The notes beneath the pieces are model-generated. The model was given only the letters and a program-made list of their open reading frames with translations. It searched no databases and was not told where the DNA came from. From Dyella_B acidisoli (GTDB lineage: Bacteria; Pseudomonadota; Gammaproteobacteria; Xanthomonadales; Rhodanobacteraceae), in assembly GCF_049532895.1 (NCBI RefSeq), contig NZ_CP064031.1, forward strand, positions 4,154,001 through 4,218,000: DNA of 64,000 nt, written 5' to 3'. The translations under genes were made by a program, and so were the position numbers. How positions within the stretch are numbered: position 1 is the first letter of the stretch; every line of letters begins with the position of its first letter. Positions 32,784 through 42,087 of this stretch are shown here, one piece after another.

Positions 32784-34820
32784 ATGAATGCCACGCCGGC
32801 CGACCCGGGATTGCTATCGGTGGAGCAACGAGTTCAGCAACTGCGCGAGCTGCAAGGTGCCGGGCACTATGCCCAAGCCCTGCAAGCAGCCGAAGCGTTG
32901 GCCGTGGAAGCACCGGAACACCGCGACGTGCTGCACGCCATAGCCAGAAGCCAGCGCTATCTCGGACAGATCGACGCGGCCTTGCAGACGCTGGCGCGGC
33001 TGGAACAGCACCACCCCCAATTCAGCCGTTTGCACGAAGAGCGCGGTCATTGCTACGTCGTGATGCGCGATGCGCCGCGTGCGATCGACGCGCTATTGCG
33101 TGCCGTCAACATCAATCCTGCCTTGCCTTCGAGCTGGAACTTGCTCGAAGGTCTGTATCGCATGACTGGCGATACTACCAATGCGGCAACCGCCGCCGCG
33201 CATGTCGCCACGCTCAAGCGTTTGGCGCCCGAAGTCGTGCACGCAACCAGCCATTTCTCGGATGGCGACCTCGAACCTGCCGAGCAGATCATCCGCGCTT
33301 ACCTGATCAAAGTCGGCAATGACGTCGAAGCGATGCGCCTGCTTGCACGTATAGGCCTGGCACGCGACGTGCTCGACGACGCCGAAATGCTGCTCGACGC
33401 GGTACTGAAGATCGCACCGAACTATCGAGCGGCACGCTATGACTATGCGTGCGTCCTATTCGAACGACACCTGTACCAGCGGGCCTCCGAGGAAATCGAA
33501 AAGCTGCTTGCGGTCGATCCTGATCACGTCGATTACCGCACGCTCTACGCCAGCGCGAGCGTCGGCCTGGGTGAACACGAGCGAGCCATCGGTTTGTATC
33601 AGCAGCTTTTGCAGCAACTGCCGGGCGCCGCCGATTTGCACCTGTCGTTTGCCCATTCGCTGAAGACACAAGGAAGGCAAGCCGACGCGATCGAAGCTTA
33701 CCGCGCAGCGACGGCGGCACGCCCCAACTTTGGCGATGCGTATTGGAGCCTGGCCAACCTCAAAACTTATCGCTTTTCGGATGATGAGATGGCCCGGATG
33801 CGTGCCGAGGAAGCGTCATCGGCCACCCCGCTGATCGATCGTTATCATCTGTGTTTCGCATTAGGCAAAGCGTTCGAGGATCGCAGCGACTACGCCGAAT
33901 CGTGGAACTATTACGATCGAGGCAATGCGCTCAAGCGCTCCGAAAGCCGTTATCGCCCCGAGATCATCGAGACCAACACGCGCAGGCAGATCGAAATCTG
34001 TACTCGCGAATTCCTCGCAAGCCGCACGGGCGCAGGCGATCCGAGTCCTGATCCGATTTTCATCGTCGGCCTGCCACGTGCCGGCTCCACCCTGCTCGAA
34101 CAGATCCTCGCCTCTCATTCGCAGGTGGAAGGCACGCAGGAGCTGGCTGATATTCCGCGTATCGTGCTCGATCTGCAGGGACGCGATCCTGATCTCGATG
34201 ATCCCCGCTACCCCGGTGTGCTGACCTGCATGCAGCCGGAGGACTTTCGCGAGCTGGGCGAAAAGTATCTGCGCGATACGCGCATCTACCGTAGTGGCAA
34301 GTCTTATTTCATCGACAAGATGCCGAATAATTTCCGGCACCTTGGCCTGATCCATCTGATACTGCCCAACGCAAAGATCATCGATGCACGGCGCGAGCCT
34401 ATGGCCTGCTGCTTCAGCAATCTCAAGCAACTGTTCGCCACCGGCCAGGAATTCACCTACAGCGTCGAGGACATCGCGCGCTATTACCGCACCTATCTCG
34501 AGCTGATGGAGCATTGGGATGCGGCGCTACCCGGCCGCGTGCTGCGCATCTACCACGAAGACGTGGTCGATGATCTGGAAGGCAATGTGCGACGCCTGCT
34601 CGATTTCTGCGGTCTGCCGTTCGAACCCGGTTGCCTGGAATTCCACAAGACTGTGCGCAGCGTGCGCACGGCAAGTTCCGAGCAGGTTCGCCGTCCGATC
34701 TTTCGCGACGGCGTCGATCAGTGGGCCAAGTTCGCGCCCTATCTCGGCGCGCTCAAGGAGCAGCTTGGCGATGCGCTTGTGCGCTATCGAACAGATAGCA
34801 CCACAGCACTTGGCATCTGA
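32784..34820 (+). CDS. TPR-repeat sulfotransferase
   Basis: This 678-aa protein has two parts. Residues 1 to about 400 form TPR-like helical repeats (for example ALQTLARLEQHHPQFSRLHEERG and IGLYQQLLQQLPGAADLHLSFAH). Residues 420-678 are a P-loop sulfotransferase domain: DPIFIVGLPRAGST (430-436) is the 5'-phosphosulfate loop for PAPS, and RREPMACCFSNLKQ with a later serine-rich region fits the 3'-phosphate site. No signal peptide is visible. Such TPR-sulfotransferases recur next to TonB receptors in Xanthomonadales and Sphingomonads, as far as I recall. The acceptor (protein, peptide or glycan) is not known. Confidence 0.85.
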   Translation: MNATPADPGLLSVEQRVQQLRELQGAGHYAQALQAAEALAVEAPEHRDVLHAIARSQRYLGQIDAALQTLARLEQHHPQFSRLHEERGHCYVVMRDAPRAIDALLRAVNINPALPSSWNLLEGLYRMTGDTTNAATAAAHVATLKRLAPEVVHATSHFSDGDLEPAEQIIRAYLIKVGNDVEAMRLLARIGLARDVLDDAEMLLDAVLKIAPNYRAARYDYACVLFERHLYQRASEEIEKLLAVDPDHVDYRTLYASASVGLGEHERAIGLYQQLLQQLPGAADLHLSFAHSLKTQGRQADAIEAYRAATAARPNFGDAYWSLANLKTYRFSDDEMARMRAEEASSATPLIDRYHLCFALGKAFEDRSDYAESWNYYDRGNALKRSESRYRPEIIETNTRRQIEICTREFLASRTGAGDPSPDPIFIVGLPRAGSTLLEQILASHSQVEGTQELADIPRIVLDLQGRDPDLDDPRYPGVLTCMQPEDFRELGEKYLRDTRIYRSGKSYFIDKMPNNFRHLGLIHLILPNAKIIDARREPMACCFSNLKQLFATGQEFTYSVEDIARYYRTYLELMEHWDAALPGRVLRIYHEDVVDDLEGNVRRLLDFCGLPFEPGCLEFHKTVRSVRTASSEQVRRPIFRDGVDQWAKFAPYLGALKEQLGDALVRYRTDSTTALGI

Positions 34821-34823
34821 TAC

Positions 34824-34853
34824 TCATCATTCCCGCTTTCGCGGGAATGATGA
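34824..34853. terminator. REP hairpin between convergent genes, possible bidirectional terminator
   Basis: TCATCATTCCCGC and its exact complement surround a TTTC loop (13-bp perfect arms). It fills the 52-bp gap between the convergent sulfotransferase and clpB genes. It belongs to the REP family but stands alone here. No T-run follows, so termination is inferred from position. Confidence 0.6.
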
Positions 34854-34872
34854 CAAGGAAGCGGTACAAACA

Positions 34873-37458
34873 TCAGGCGTTCTTGTGGAACGCCAGATGC
34901 CCGCCTTCCACTTCAACCACAATCGTGTCACCCGATACAAAACGTCCTTCCAGGATTTCCCTCGCCAACGGGTTCTCCAACTGTTGTTGGATCGCACGCT
35001 TGAGCGGTCTCGCGCCGTATACCGGATCGAAACCAACGTTGCCGAGCAAATCCAGCGCCTTCTCGTCGATCTCCAGCTTGAGCTGACGTTCGGCCAAGCG
35101 CTTTTCCAGATACGTGAGCTGGATCAGCGCAATCTTGCGAATCTGCTTTTTCTCCAGCGGGCGGAACACCACCAGCTCGTCCAGACGGTTGATGAATTCC
35201 GGACGGAAGTGCGCCTGCACCACACCCAGCACAGCGGCTTTCATCTGCAGGTAATCGGCCTCGGTGTCACCCGCGTTTTCCTGGATGAGCTGCGAGCCAA
35301 GGTTGGAAGTCATCACAATCACGGTGTTGCGGAAATCCACCGTGCGGCCTTGGCCGTCGGTGAGGCGTCCATCGTCGAGCACCTGCAGCAGCACGTTGAA
35401 GACGTCCGGGTGCGCTTTCTCCACTTCGTCCAGCAAGATCACGCTGTACGGCCGACGACGCACCGCCTCGGTGAGATAGCCACCTTCCTCGTAACCGACA
35501 TAACCGGGAGGTGCACCGATCAGACGCGCGACGGAGTGCTTCTCCATGAATTCACTCATGTCGATGCGTATCATCGCTTCCTGCGTATCGAACAGGAATT
35601 CGGCCAGTGCCTTGCAGAGTTCCGTCTTGCCCACGCCGGTGGGGCCAAGGAACAGGAACGAACCGTAAGGGCGATTGGGATCGGACAGGCCTGCGCGTGC
35701 ACGACGGATGGCGTCGGAGACCGCACGCACCGCTTCGTCCTGGCCAACCACGCGCTTGTGCAGCGATTCTTCCATGTGCAGCAACTTGTCGCGCTCGCCT
35801 TCAAGCATCTTGCTGACGGGAATACCCGTCCAGCGCGACACCACTTCGGCCACTTCTTCTTCCGTGACACGATCCTGTACCAGCTTGAAATCCTGCTTCT
35901 CGGCAGCTTGCGCCGCAGCGAGTTGCTTTTCCAGTTCAGGCATGCGGCCGTACTGGATCTCGCTCATCTTGGCGTAATCCTGCCTGCGCTGCGCTGCTTC
36001 CAGTTCCACGCGCGCTTGCTCGATCTGCTCTTTGACCTTGGTCGCGCCTTGCAACGCGGCCTTTTCCGACTTCCACACTTCGTTGAGATCGGAGAATTCG
36101 CGTTCGAGCTTGGCAATGTCGTTATCGAGATCCGCAAGGCGCTTCTTCGAAGCCTCGTCGGTTTCCTTCTTCAGCATTTCGCGCTGGATCTTGAGCTGAA
36201 TCAGGCGGCGCTCCAGGCGGTCGAGTTCTTCCGGCTTGGAGTCGATTTCCATGCGGATGCGCGAGGCAGCCTCATCGATCAGGTCGATGGCCTTGTCCGG
36301 CAGTTGGCGATCCGTGATGTAACGGTTCGACAGCGTGGCCGCAGCAACAATGGCGGGATCGGTGATCTCCACGCCGTGATGCATGGCGTAGCGTTCTTTC
36401 AAGCCGCGCAGGATGGCGATGGTGTCCTCCACGCTCGGCTCGCCCACGTACACCTTCTGAAAGCGGCGTTCCAATGCAGCATCTTTCTCGATGTACTTGC
36501 GGTATTCGTCCAGCGTGGTGGCGCCGACGCAATGCAGCTCGCCGCGCGCCAGCGCAGGTTTAAGCATATTGCCGGCGTCCATCGCGCCCTCGGCTTTGCC
36601 GGCACCGACCATCGTGTGCAATTCGTCGATGAACAGGATGATCTGGCCTTCGTTCTTGGCCAGGTCGTTGAGTACAGCCTTGAGGCGCTCTTCGAACTCG
36701 CCACGGAATTTCGCACCGGCAATCAGCGCGCCCATGTCGAGCACGAGCACGCGCTTGTCGCGCAGGCCCTCGGGCACTTCGTTCTTGATGATGCGTTGCG
36801 CGAGGCCTTCGACGATGGCTGTCTTGCCCACACCAGGTTCGCCGATCAGCACGGGATTGTTCTTGGTACGACGTTGCAGCACCTGGATCACGCGGCGAAT
36901 TTCCTCGTCGCGGCCGATCACCGGATCGAGCTTGCCGCTCTCGGCGCGCGCAGTGAGGTCAATGCAATATTTTTCCAGTGCCTGGCGCTGGTCTTCGGCG
37001 TTTTCGCTCTGCACTTTTTCGCCGCCGCGCAGCTTGTCGATGGCAGCTTCCAGGTTGGTCTTGGTGGCGCCGGCTGCTTTCAATGCCGCACCCAGTTCGC
37101 CCTTGTCTTCCAGGGCGGCCAGCACGAACAGCTCGCTGGCGATGAACTGGTCGCCGCGCTGCTGTGCAAGCTTGTCGGTGAGGTTGAGCAGGCGCGTCAG
37201 TTCGTTGCCGGCGTGGATGTTGCCTTCCTGTCCACTCACTTTTGGCAGTCGGTCGAGCAGCTCAAACACGCGCTGACGGAATGCCGGCACGTTGACGTGT
37301 GCCTGGGTCAGCAACGGCGCAGTCGAGCCGCCTTGTTGGTCGAGCAGTGCAGCCATGATGTGCACCGGCTCGAGCATGTTGTGATCGCGCCCCACTGCAA
37401 GCGATTGCGCATCCGCAAGCGCCTGCTGGAAACGCGAGGTAAGTTTGTCCATTCGCAT
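34873..37458 (-). CDS. clpB: ATP-dependent chaperone ClpB
   Basis: ClpB is the hexameric disaggregase that works with DnaK to rescue aggregated proteins. The 861-aa product has the N-domain (MRMDKLTSRFQQAL), first AAA module with GEPGVGKT and FIDELHTMVGAG, a long coiled-coil middle domain (about 400-540, RLERRLIQLKIQREML), and second AAA module with GPTGVGKT and LLDEVEKAHPDV. The RRPYSVI and GYVGYEEGG pore regions are also present. Length matches E. coli ClpB. A sigma-32-like promoter lies 50 bp upstream. Confidence 0.97.
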   Translation of the reverse strand: MRMDKLTSRFQQALADAQSLAVGRDHNMLEPVHIMAALLDQQGGSTAPLLTQAHVNVPAFRQRVFELLDRLPKVSGQEGNIHAGNELTRLLNLTDKLAQQRGDQFIASELFVLAALEDKGELGAALKAAGATKTNLEAAIDKLRGGEKVQSENAEDQRQALEKYCIDLTARAESGKLDPVIGRDEEIRRVIQVLQRRTKNNPVLIGEPGVGKTAIVEGLAQRIIKNEVPEGLRDKRVLVLDMGALIAGAKFRGEFEERLKAVLNDLAKNEGQIILFIDELHTMVGAGKAEGAMDAGNMLKPALARGELHCVGATTLDEYRKYIEKDAALERRFQKVYVGEPSVEDTIAILRGLKERYAMHHGVEITDPAIVAAATLSNRYITDRQLPDKAIDLIDEAASRIRMEIDSKPEELDRLERRLIQLKIQREMLKKETDEASKKRLADLDNDIAKLEREFSDLNEVWKSEKAALQGATKVKEQIEQARVELEAAQRRQDYAKMSEIQYGRMPELEKQLAAAQAAEKQDFKLVQDRVTEEEVAEVVSRWTGIPVSKMLEGERDKLLHMEESLHKRVVGQDEAVRAVSDAIRRARAGLSDPNRPYGSFLFLGPTGVGKTELCKALAEFLFDTQEAMIRIDMSEFMEKHSVARLIGAPPGYVGYEEGGYLTEAVRRRPYSVILLDEVEKAHPDVFNVLLQVLDDGRLTDGQGRTVDFRNTVIVMTSNLGSQLIQENAGDTEADYLQMKAAVLGVVQAHFRPEFINRLDELVVFRPLEKKQIRKIALIQLTYLEKRLAERQLKLEIDEKALDLLGNVGFDPVYGARPLKRAIQQQLENPLAREILEGRFVSGDTIVVEVEGGHLAFHKNA

Positions 37459-37508
37459 CGAGGTATCCCCAAAAAGGTTTTTGGCGGACGCACCGCCACT
37501 GCCCGCAA

Positions 37509-37536
37509 AGATGCGGACGCAGCGGGGTGATTCAAG
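37509..37536 (-). promoter_or_regulatory. Sigma-32 (RpoH)-type heat-shock promoter of clpB
   Basis: On the minus strand CTTGAAT (37536-37530) is followed after 13 bp by CCGCATCT (37516-37509). The E. coli consensus is CTTGAAA - 11 to 16 bp - CCCCATnT, so one mismatch occurs in each box. It lies 50 bp upstream of the clpB start, the proper distance for a heat-shock transcript. Confidence 0.75.
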
Positions 37537-37582
37537 CGTTGCAGATGGATGCTTTAAGGTAGGTTAGGGTGCAAACCCCAAC

Positions 37583-38338
37583 CTAAGGCTCCAGCCAGAT
37601 CAGGCTGGCGAATCGACCGCTGCGGGCCCCTTCGCCCCGATAGGAATAAAAGCGTGCGTCGGTGCGCGTATCAAAACCGCCGCCATAGATACGCGTAACG
37701 CCCGCCGCCTCCAGGCGTTGCCGCGCCAACGTGGCCAGATCGCATAGCCAATGCCCCGAGCGGGTCGGCACAAAGGCCGAAGCCGCGGCAGGGTCGTGAT
37801 GAAGAAACGCCTTGCGCACTTCCTCACCCACTTCATACGAAGGCGCACCGATGCATGGACCGAGCCATGCCAGCAGGTTCTCGGGGTGCATCTGCATCTG
37901 TTCGACCGTGTTTTCCAGCACGCCGGCGACCAGTCCTCGCCAGCCTGCATGCGCGGCACCCATGATGCTGCCGTCGTCGGCACAGAGCAGCACGGGCAAG
38001 CAATCGGCCGTGAGAATCGCCAGCACCGTGCCCTGCAAGTGCGAAACCGCTGCATCCGCCTCGGGTTCGTGAGGACCCGGCAACGGACCAAGCTCCGCCA
38101 CGGTGGTGCCATGCACCTGCCGCAACCAGCGCGGCTCCGCCGGCAACGCCAGCGACTGACGCAACGCGCCGCGATTGCTGCGCACAGTCTGCTCGTCTTC
38201 ACCACTGCGCAACCCGAGATTGAAACGCCCGAAAGGCGGCTGCGAAACACCTGGACCATCACGCGTAGTGACGGCCGCATGCACACCACGCGGCGCGGGC
38301 CAGTCGGGGAAGAGCCAGGCGTCAGTCATCGAATGCAT
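37583..38338 (-). CDS. pgeF: Peptidoglycan editing factor PgeF (laccase-domain, YfiH family)
   Basis: This 251-aa protein of the multicopper-like laccase-domain family is now associated with removal of wrongly incorporated L-Ser from peptidoglycan precursors and with purine nucleoside phosphorylase activity in some members. The metal-binding residues are visible in RQVHGTT, ILTADCLPVLL and GAAHAGWRGL. The start may be at 38338 (MHSM) or 38329 (MTDAW). It is 5 bp downstream of rluD and the order rluD-pgeF-clpB is widely conserved. Confidence 0.92.
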   Translation of the reverse strand: MHSMTDAWLFPDWPAPRGVHAAVTTRDGPGVSQPPFGRFNLGLRSGEDEQTVRSNRGALRQSLALPAEPRWLRQVHGTTVAELGPLPGPHEPEADAAVSHLQGTVLAILTADCLPVLLCADDGSIMGAAHAGWRGLVAGVLENTVEQMQMHPENLLAWLGPCIGAPSYEVGEEVRKAFLHHDPAAASAFVPTRSGHWLCDLATLARQRLEAAGVTRIYGGGFDTRTDARFYSYRGEGARSGRFASLIWLEP

Positions 38339-38343
38339 CGTGA

Positions 38344-39321
38344 TTATTCGTTGGAACCGTTGACTGCGAGATCGGCACGAAGTGCCGCGATCAACGCATC
38401 TACATCATCCGGACGTGTCGCATCAAACGACAATGCTTCGCCGGTAACTGGGTGTTCAAACGCCAACCGCTCCGCATGCAGCGCCTGTCGACGGAAGCCG
38501 CGCAAGGCGGCCACCAATTCCGGCGTCGCGCGCTTGGGCAATTTCAAGCTGCCGCCGTACAGTGGATCGCCGACCAGCGGGTGACCGATGTGTGCCATGT
38601 GCACGCGGATCTGGTGCGTGCGTCCGGTTTCGAGATTGCACTGGATCAAGCTATGTGTGCGGAAGCGCTCGCGCAGGCGGTAGTGGGTCATAGCGTGCTT
38701 GCCGTCTTCTTCGTCGCGCACGGCCTGGCGCAGGCGATCGCTGTGATGACGGCCGATGGGGGCGTCGACGGTGCCACCTGCGATGAGTGCGCCGAGCACT
38801 ACAGCTTCGTACTGGCGATCAACGTCGTGGCGCGACAGCATGTCGACCAGGGCGGTGTGCGCGGCCAGCGTTTTGGCAACCACCATCAGCCCGGAGGTGT
38901 CCTTGTCCAAACGATGCACAATGCCGCCGCGCGGCAGCTCGGCCAGCTTCGGATCGTGATGAAGCAGCGCGTTGAGCAGCGTGCCTGCCGGGTTGCCGGC
39001 ACCGGGATGCACGACCAGGCCTGCGGGCTTGTTCAACACCAGCAGATGCTCGTCCTCATGGACGATGTCCAGGGCGATGGCCTCAGGCTCACTGGATACT
39101 TCGGTCTCCAGCTCCGCTTCCAGCCGCACCTGCTCGCCTCCCTTCAGCAGATGACGTGGCACCGCCGGCACGCCGTCCAATGTCACCGCGCCCGCCTTGA
39201 TCCAGCTGGTCAGGCGGGAACGGGAGTAGTCCGGGAACATCTCGGCCAAGGCCTGGTCGAACCTTCGACCTGCCGCCGACAGGGGGACAACCGCCTCATG
39301 ACGAATGATGGAGCCTGTCAT
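38344..39321 (-). CDS. rluD: 23S rRNA pseudouridine synthase RluD
   Basis: RluD makes pseudouridines 1911, 1915 and 1917 in helix 69 of 23S rRNA. The 325-aa product has an N-terminal S4 RNA-binding domain (GRRFDQALAEMFPDYSRSRLTSWIKAG), then the catalytic motif GGIVHRLDKDTSGLMVVAK with its aspartate, and later GRTHQIRVHMAHIGHPLVGDPLYG. The divergent bamD start lies 71 bp away, the same head-to-head arrangement as in many gammaproteobacteria, which favours RluD over RluC/RluA. Confidence 0.95.
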   Translation of the reverse strand: MTGSIIRHEAVVPLSAAGRRFDQALAEMFPDYSRSRLTSWIKAGAVTLDGVPAVPRHLLKGGEQVRLEAELETEVSSEPEAIALDIVHEDEHLLVLNKPAGLVVHPGAGNPAGTLLNALLHHDPKLAELPRGGIVHRLDKDTSGLMVVAKTLAAHTALVDMLSRHDVDRQYEAVVLGALIAGGTVDAPIGRHHSDRLRQAVRDEEDGKHAMTHYRLRERFRTHSLIQCNLETGRTHQIRVHMAHIGHPLVGDPLYGGSLKLPKRATPELVAALRGFRRQALHAERLAFEHPVTGEALSFDATRPDDVDALIAALRADLAVNGSNE

Positions 39322-39392
39322 CCCTGAACCCCCGGCCGGGAACCGGTTTCGGCTATGATCCCTTTTCGCTCAAACATCTGAACCCCTTACTC

Positions 39393-40253
39393 ATGCGCGT
39401 AACCAAGCTGCCGGTCGCCCCGACATCTGCCCTTAAAGTACTGATCGTGCTCGTCCTGGCACTGACGATGAGCGCCTGCTCATGGTTCCATCGCGGCGGC
39501 GATCCGCTCGATACCTTGCCGCTGCCGCAGCTTTACGCCAGGGCCCATAACGATCTGGTCCATGCCGATTATTCAGCGGCTGAGAAAGCGTACCAGCGTC
39601 TGATCGCCCGTTTCCCATCCGGTCCGTTCAACGAGCAGTCCCAGTTGGAACTGGCTTACGCGCAATACAAGAACAACAAGCCGGACGACGCCTATTCGAC
39701 GGTCAACCGCTTCATCAAGGCGAACCCGCTCAATCCACATGTGGATTATGCCTATTACCTGCGCGGTCTGATCAACTTCGACCGCACCACGGGCATTATC
39801 GAGCGTACGTTCACCAGCCAGGAAATTGGCAAGCAGACGCGCCGCGACCAGGGTTACAACCTGAAGTCGTTCGACGATTTCGCTGAACTCAGCCGCCGCT
39901 TCCCCGATAGTGCCTACGCCGCGGACGCCCGCCAGCGCATGATCTATCTGCGCAACGTGCTGGCCCAGTACGAAATCAACGTCTCCAAGTTCTATCTGCG
40001 CAACAAGGCCTACGTAGCTGCGGCAGACCGCGCCCAGTACGTGATCGAGCACTATCAGGAATCGCCGCAAGCCGGCGACGCACTGGCCATCATGTGCCGC
40101 AGCTATCTGGCCCTGGGCCAGAAGCAGCAAGCCGACCAGGTGCGGCAGGTGCTGACGACGAACTATCCGGACCACCCGTATCTGAAGGATCCGAAGTGGC
40201 CGCACTCGCCGTCGCTGATACGCAAGATGATTCCGTTCTCGGGCCACTATTGA
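39393..40253 (+). CDS. bamD: Outer-membrane assembly lipoprotein BamD
   Basis: BamD is the essential lipoprotein of the BAM complex that folds outer-membrane beta-barrels. The 286-aa product has a lipoprotein signal with lipobox LTMSAC (Cys29 is the lipidation site). Five TPR-like repeats follow (LYARAHNDLVHADYSAAEKAYQRLIARFPSGP as the first), with family-typical QLELAYAQYKNN and FDDFAELSRRFPDSAYAADARQRM. It is monocistronic and followed by a terminator. Confidence 0.95.
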   Translation: MRVTKLPVAPTSALKVLIVLVLALTMSACSWFHRGGDPLDTLPLPQLYARAHNDLVHADYSAAEKAYQRLIARFPSGPFNEQSQLELAYAQYKNNKPDDAYSTVNRFIKANPLNPHVDYAYYLRGLINFDRTTGIIERTFTSQEIGKQTRRDQGYNLKSFDDFAELSRRFPDSAYAADARQRMIYLRNVLAQYEINVSKFYLRNKAYVAAADRAQYVIEHYQESPQAGDALAIMCRSYLALGQKQQADQVRQVLTTNYPDHPYLKDPKWPHSPSLIRKMIPFSGHY

Positions 40254-40273
40254 GCGTTGGCCGTTTGATGCGG

Positions 40274-40313
40274 AAAAAAGCCGGTGCGCACTGAGCCACC
40301 GGCTTTTTCTTTT
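40274..40313 (+). terminator. Rho-independent terminator after bamD
   Basis: An AAAAAGCCGGTG / CACCGGCTTTTT stem with a 10-nt loop and flanking A and T tracts lies 21 bp after the bamD stop. It could also serve nadE, which converges from the other side. Confidence 0.9.
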
Positions 40314-40329
40314 GTAGGTTGAGGTGCAG

Positions 40330-41967
40330 TCATTTCCAGCCTGAGGTAATGGGGTATCGCCGCTCGCGACCAAATGCGCGTGTCGTTACGCGCGGACCGG
40401 GGGCCGATTGGCGCCGCTTGAATTCGTTGACCAGCACTAACCGAACGACGCGGTGCACGGTGTTTGCGTCATAACCGGCGGCAATGATTTCCGCCTGCGA
40501 CTGCTCCTCTTCGATGAAGCGGGCGAGGATGGCGTCCAGTTCGTCGTACGGCGGCAACGAATCCTGGTCGGTCTGGTTTTCGCGCAGCTCGGCCGAAGGC
40601 GGACGCTCGATCACCGCGGGCGGGATAACCCATGCGTCATCACCCTGAATGTGCTGCTCGGACAGATTGCGCCAGCGGGAGAGTCGGTACACCTCGGTCT
40701 TGTAGACATCCTTGAGTGGCGCGTAGGCACCGCACATGTCGCCGTACAACGTGGCGTAACCCACTGCCATCTCGCTCTTATTGCCGGTGGCCAACAACAG
40801 ACGGCTGTGTTTATTGGAAAGCGCCATCAACATCACACCGCGGGTGCGCGATTGCAGATTTTCTTCGGTGACGTCCGGCGACTTGCCCGCGAACGCAGGC
40901 GTTAGCGCTGTGATGAAGGCGTCGTATACCGGCTCGATGCCGATCACGTGGTATTCCACGCCGAGCCGTTCGGCTTGTCCGCGCGCCCCGTCGAGCGAAA
41001 GCTGCGAGGTATAGCGCATGGGCATCATCACTGCGGTGACACGATCCGGACCGAGCGCATCCACCGCCAGTGCAAGCGTGAGCGCCGAATCGATGCCGCC
41101 CGAAAGTCCCAGCAGCACGCCGCTGAAGCCGTTCTTGTCGATGTAGTCGCGAATGCCGCGCACCAGCGCAGCGTAGAGCGTGGCTTCGTGCGAGGCATCC
41201 GGCACACTTGGCCAGTCCAGTGCATGCAGCGTGCGAGTGGTGGTGTCGAAGTCGGCCCACAGCAGCGCATCGATGAACGCCGGCGCTCGTGCGGCAATGC
41301 TGCCATCGCCATTCACCAGCAGCGTACCGCCGTCGTACACGACCTCATCCTGACCGCCGACGAGATTGAGATACACAAAGGCACAACCGGTTTCCTTCGC
41401 ACGCGCCACCAATACTTCCTCGCGCGCCGTCTGTTTGGCGTCATCCCAAGGGGACGCATTGATCACTACGATCAATTCAGCGCCGGCAGCCGCCGCAGCA
41501 GCAGCCGGCTCGGCCTGCCACACGTCCTCGCAAACCAGATAGCCGACACGTACGCCATCGACCACCGCTACTGCGCTGGTCCGCCCCGGGCGGAAATAGC
41601 GCTTATCGTCGAAGACACCATAGTTCGGCAGCGCCCGCTTGTGGGTGATCTGCACGATCTCACCGCCGCCCAGGAATGCTGCAGCGTTGTACACCTCACC
41701 CATGCTGTGCGGAAAACCGACGATGGCGGCCAGCCCGTTGGTATCGGCTGCAATCTCCTGGATGGCGTCCTGGCAGGCGGCGAGGAAGCTCGGGCGCAGC
41801 AGCAGATCTTCAGGTGGATAACCGCTGATGGTCAGTTCGGGAAACACCGCCAGCGCCGCCTTGCCTTCGCGGGCACGGTCCATCAGTTCGCGAACTTTGG
41901 CGGTGTTGGCGGCGACGGCGCCGACGGAGAAATCGTATTGGGCCAGGGCCAGGCGGAGAACGGCCAT
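40330..41967 (-). CDS. nadE: Glutamine-dependent NAD+ synthetase
   Basis: NadE amidates nicotinate adenine dinucleotide to NAD+ using glutamine. The 545-aa product starts MAVLRLALAQYDF. Its N-terminal nitrilase-type glutaminase domain has the Glu44-Lys110-Cys146 triad (FPELTISGYPPED, HKRALPNYGVFDD, YLVCEDVW). The C-terminal synthetase domain has the PP-loop SGGIDSALT and LLATGNKSEMAVGY. The start at 41976 (MHYM) is in frame but gives an atypical leader. It converges with bamD. Confidence 0.95.
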   Translation of the reverse strand: MAVLRLALAQYDFSVGAVAANTAKVRELMDRAREGKAALAVFPELTISGYPPEDLLLRPSFLAACQDAIQEIAADTNGLAAIVGFPHSMGEVYNAAAFLGGGEIVQITHKRALPNYGVFDDKRYFRPGRTSAVAVVDGVRVGYLVCEDVWQAEPAAAAAAAGAELIVVINASPWDDAKQTAREEVLVARAKETGCAFVYLNLVGGQDEVVYDGGTLLVNGDGSIAARAPAFIDALLWADFDTTTRTLHALDWPSVPDASHEATLYAALVRGIRDYIDKNGFSGVLLGLSGGIDSALTLALAVDALGPDRVTAVMMPMRYTSQLSLDGARGQAERLGVEYHVIGIEPVYDAFITALTPAFAGKSPDVTEENLQSRTRGVMLMALSNKHSRLLLATGNKSEMAVGYATLYGDMCGAYAPLKDVYKTEVYRLSRWRNLSEQHIQGDDAWVIPPAVIERPPSAELRENQTDQDSLPPYDELDAILARFIEEEQSQAEIIAAGYDANTVHRVVRLVLVNEFKRRQSAPGPRVTTRAFGRERRYPITSGWK

Positions 41968-42036
41968 GTAGTGCATGTTCCAGGTTCGACTGGCGCTACA
42001 TGGTAATGGATGAGCTGGGGGACAAGAGCAAGCATG

Positions 42037-42067
42037 AAAAAAGGGCCGCGTTTCCGCGGCCCTTTTT
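42037..42067 (-). terminator. Rho-independent terminator after sucD
   Basis: An AAAAAGGGCCGCG / CGCGGCCCTTTTTT stem with a four-base loop lies 21 bp beyond the sucD stop on the minus strand. Confidence 0.88.
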
Positions 42068-42087
42068 GATCACTGCAACACGGCGGA

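Noticed and set aside
34519..37530. 1003-codon plus-strand open frame
   Set aside because: It lies antisense to clpB and runs out of the sulfotransferase gene; the composition is a shadow of the clpB codons and no domain is recognisable.
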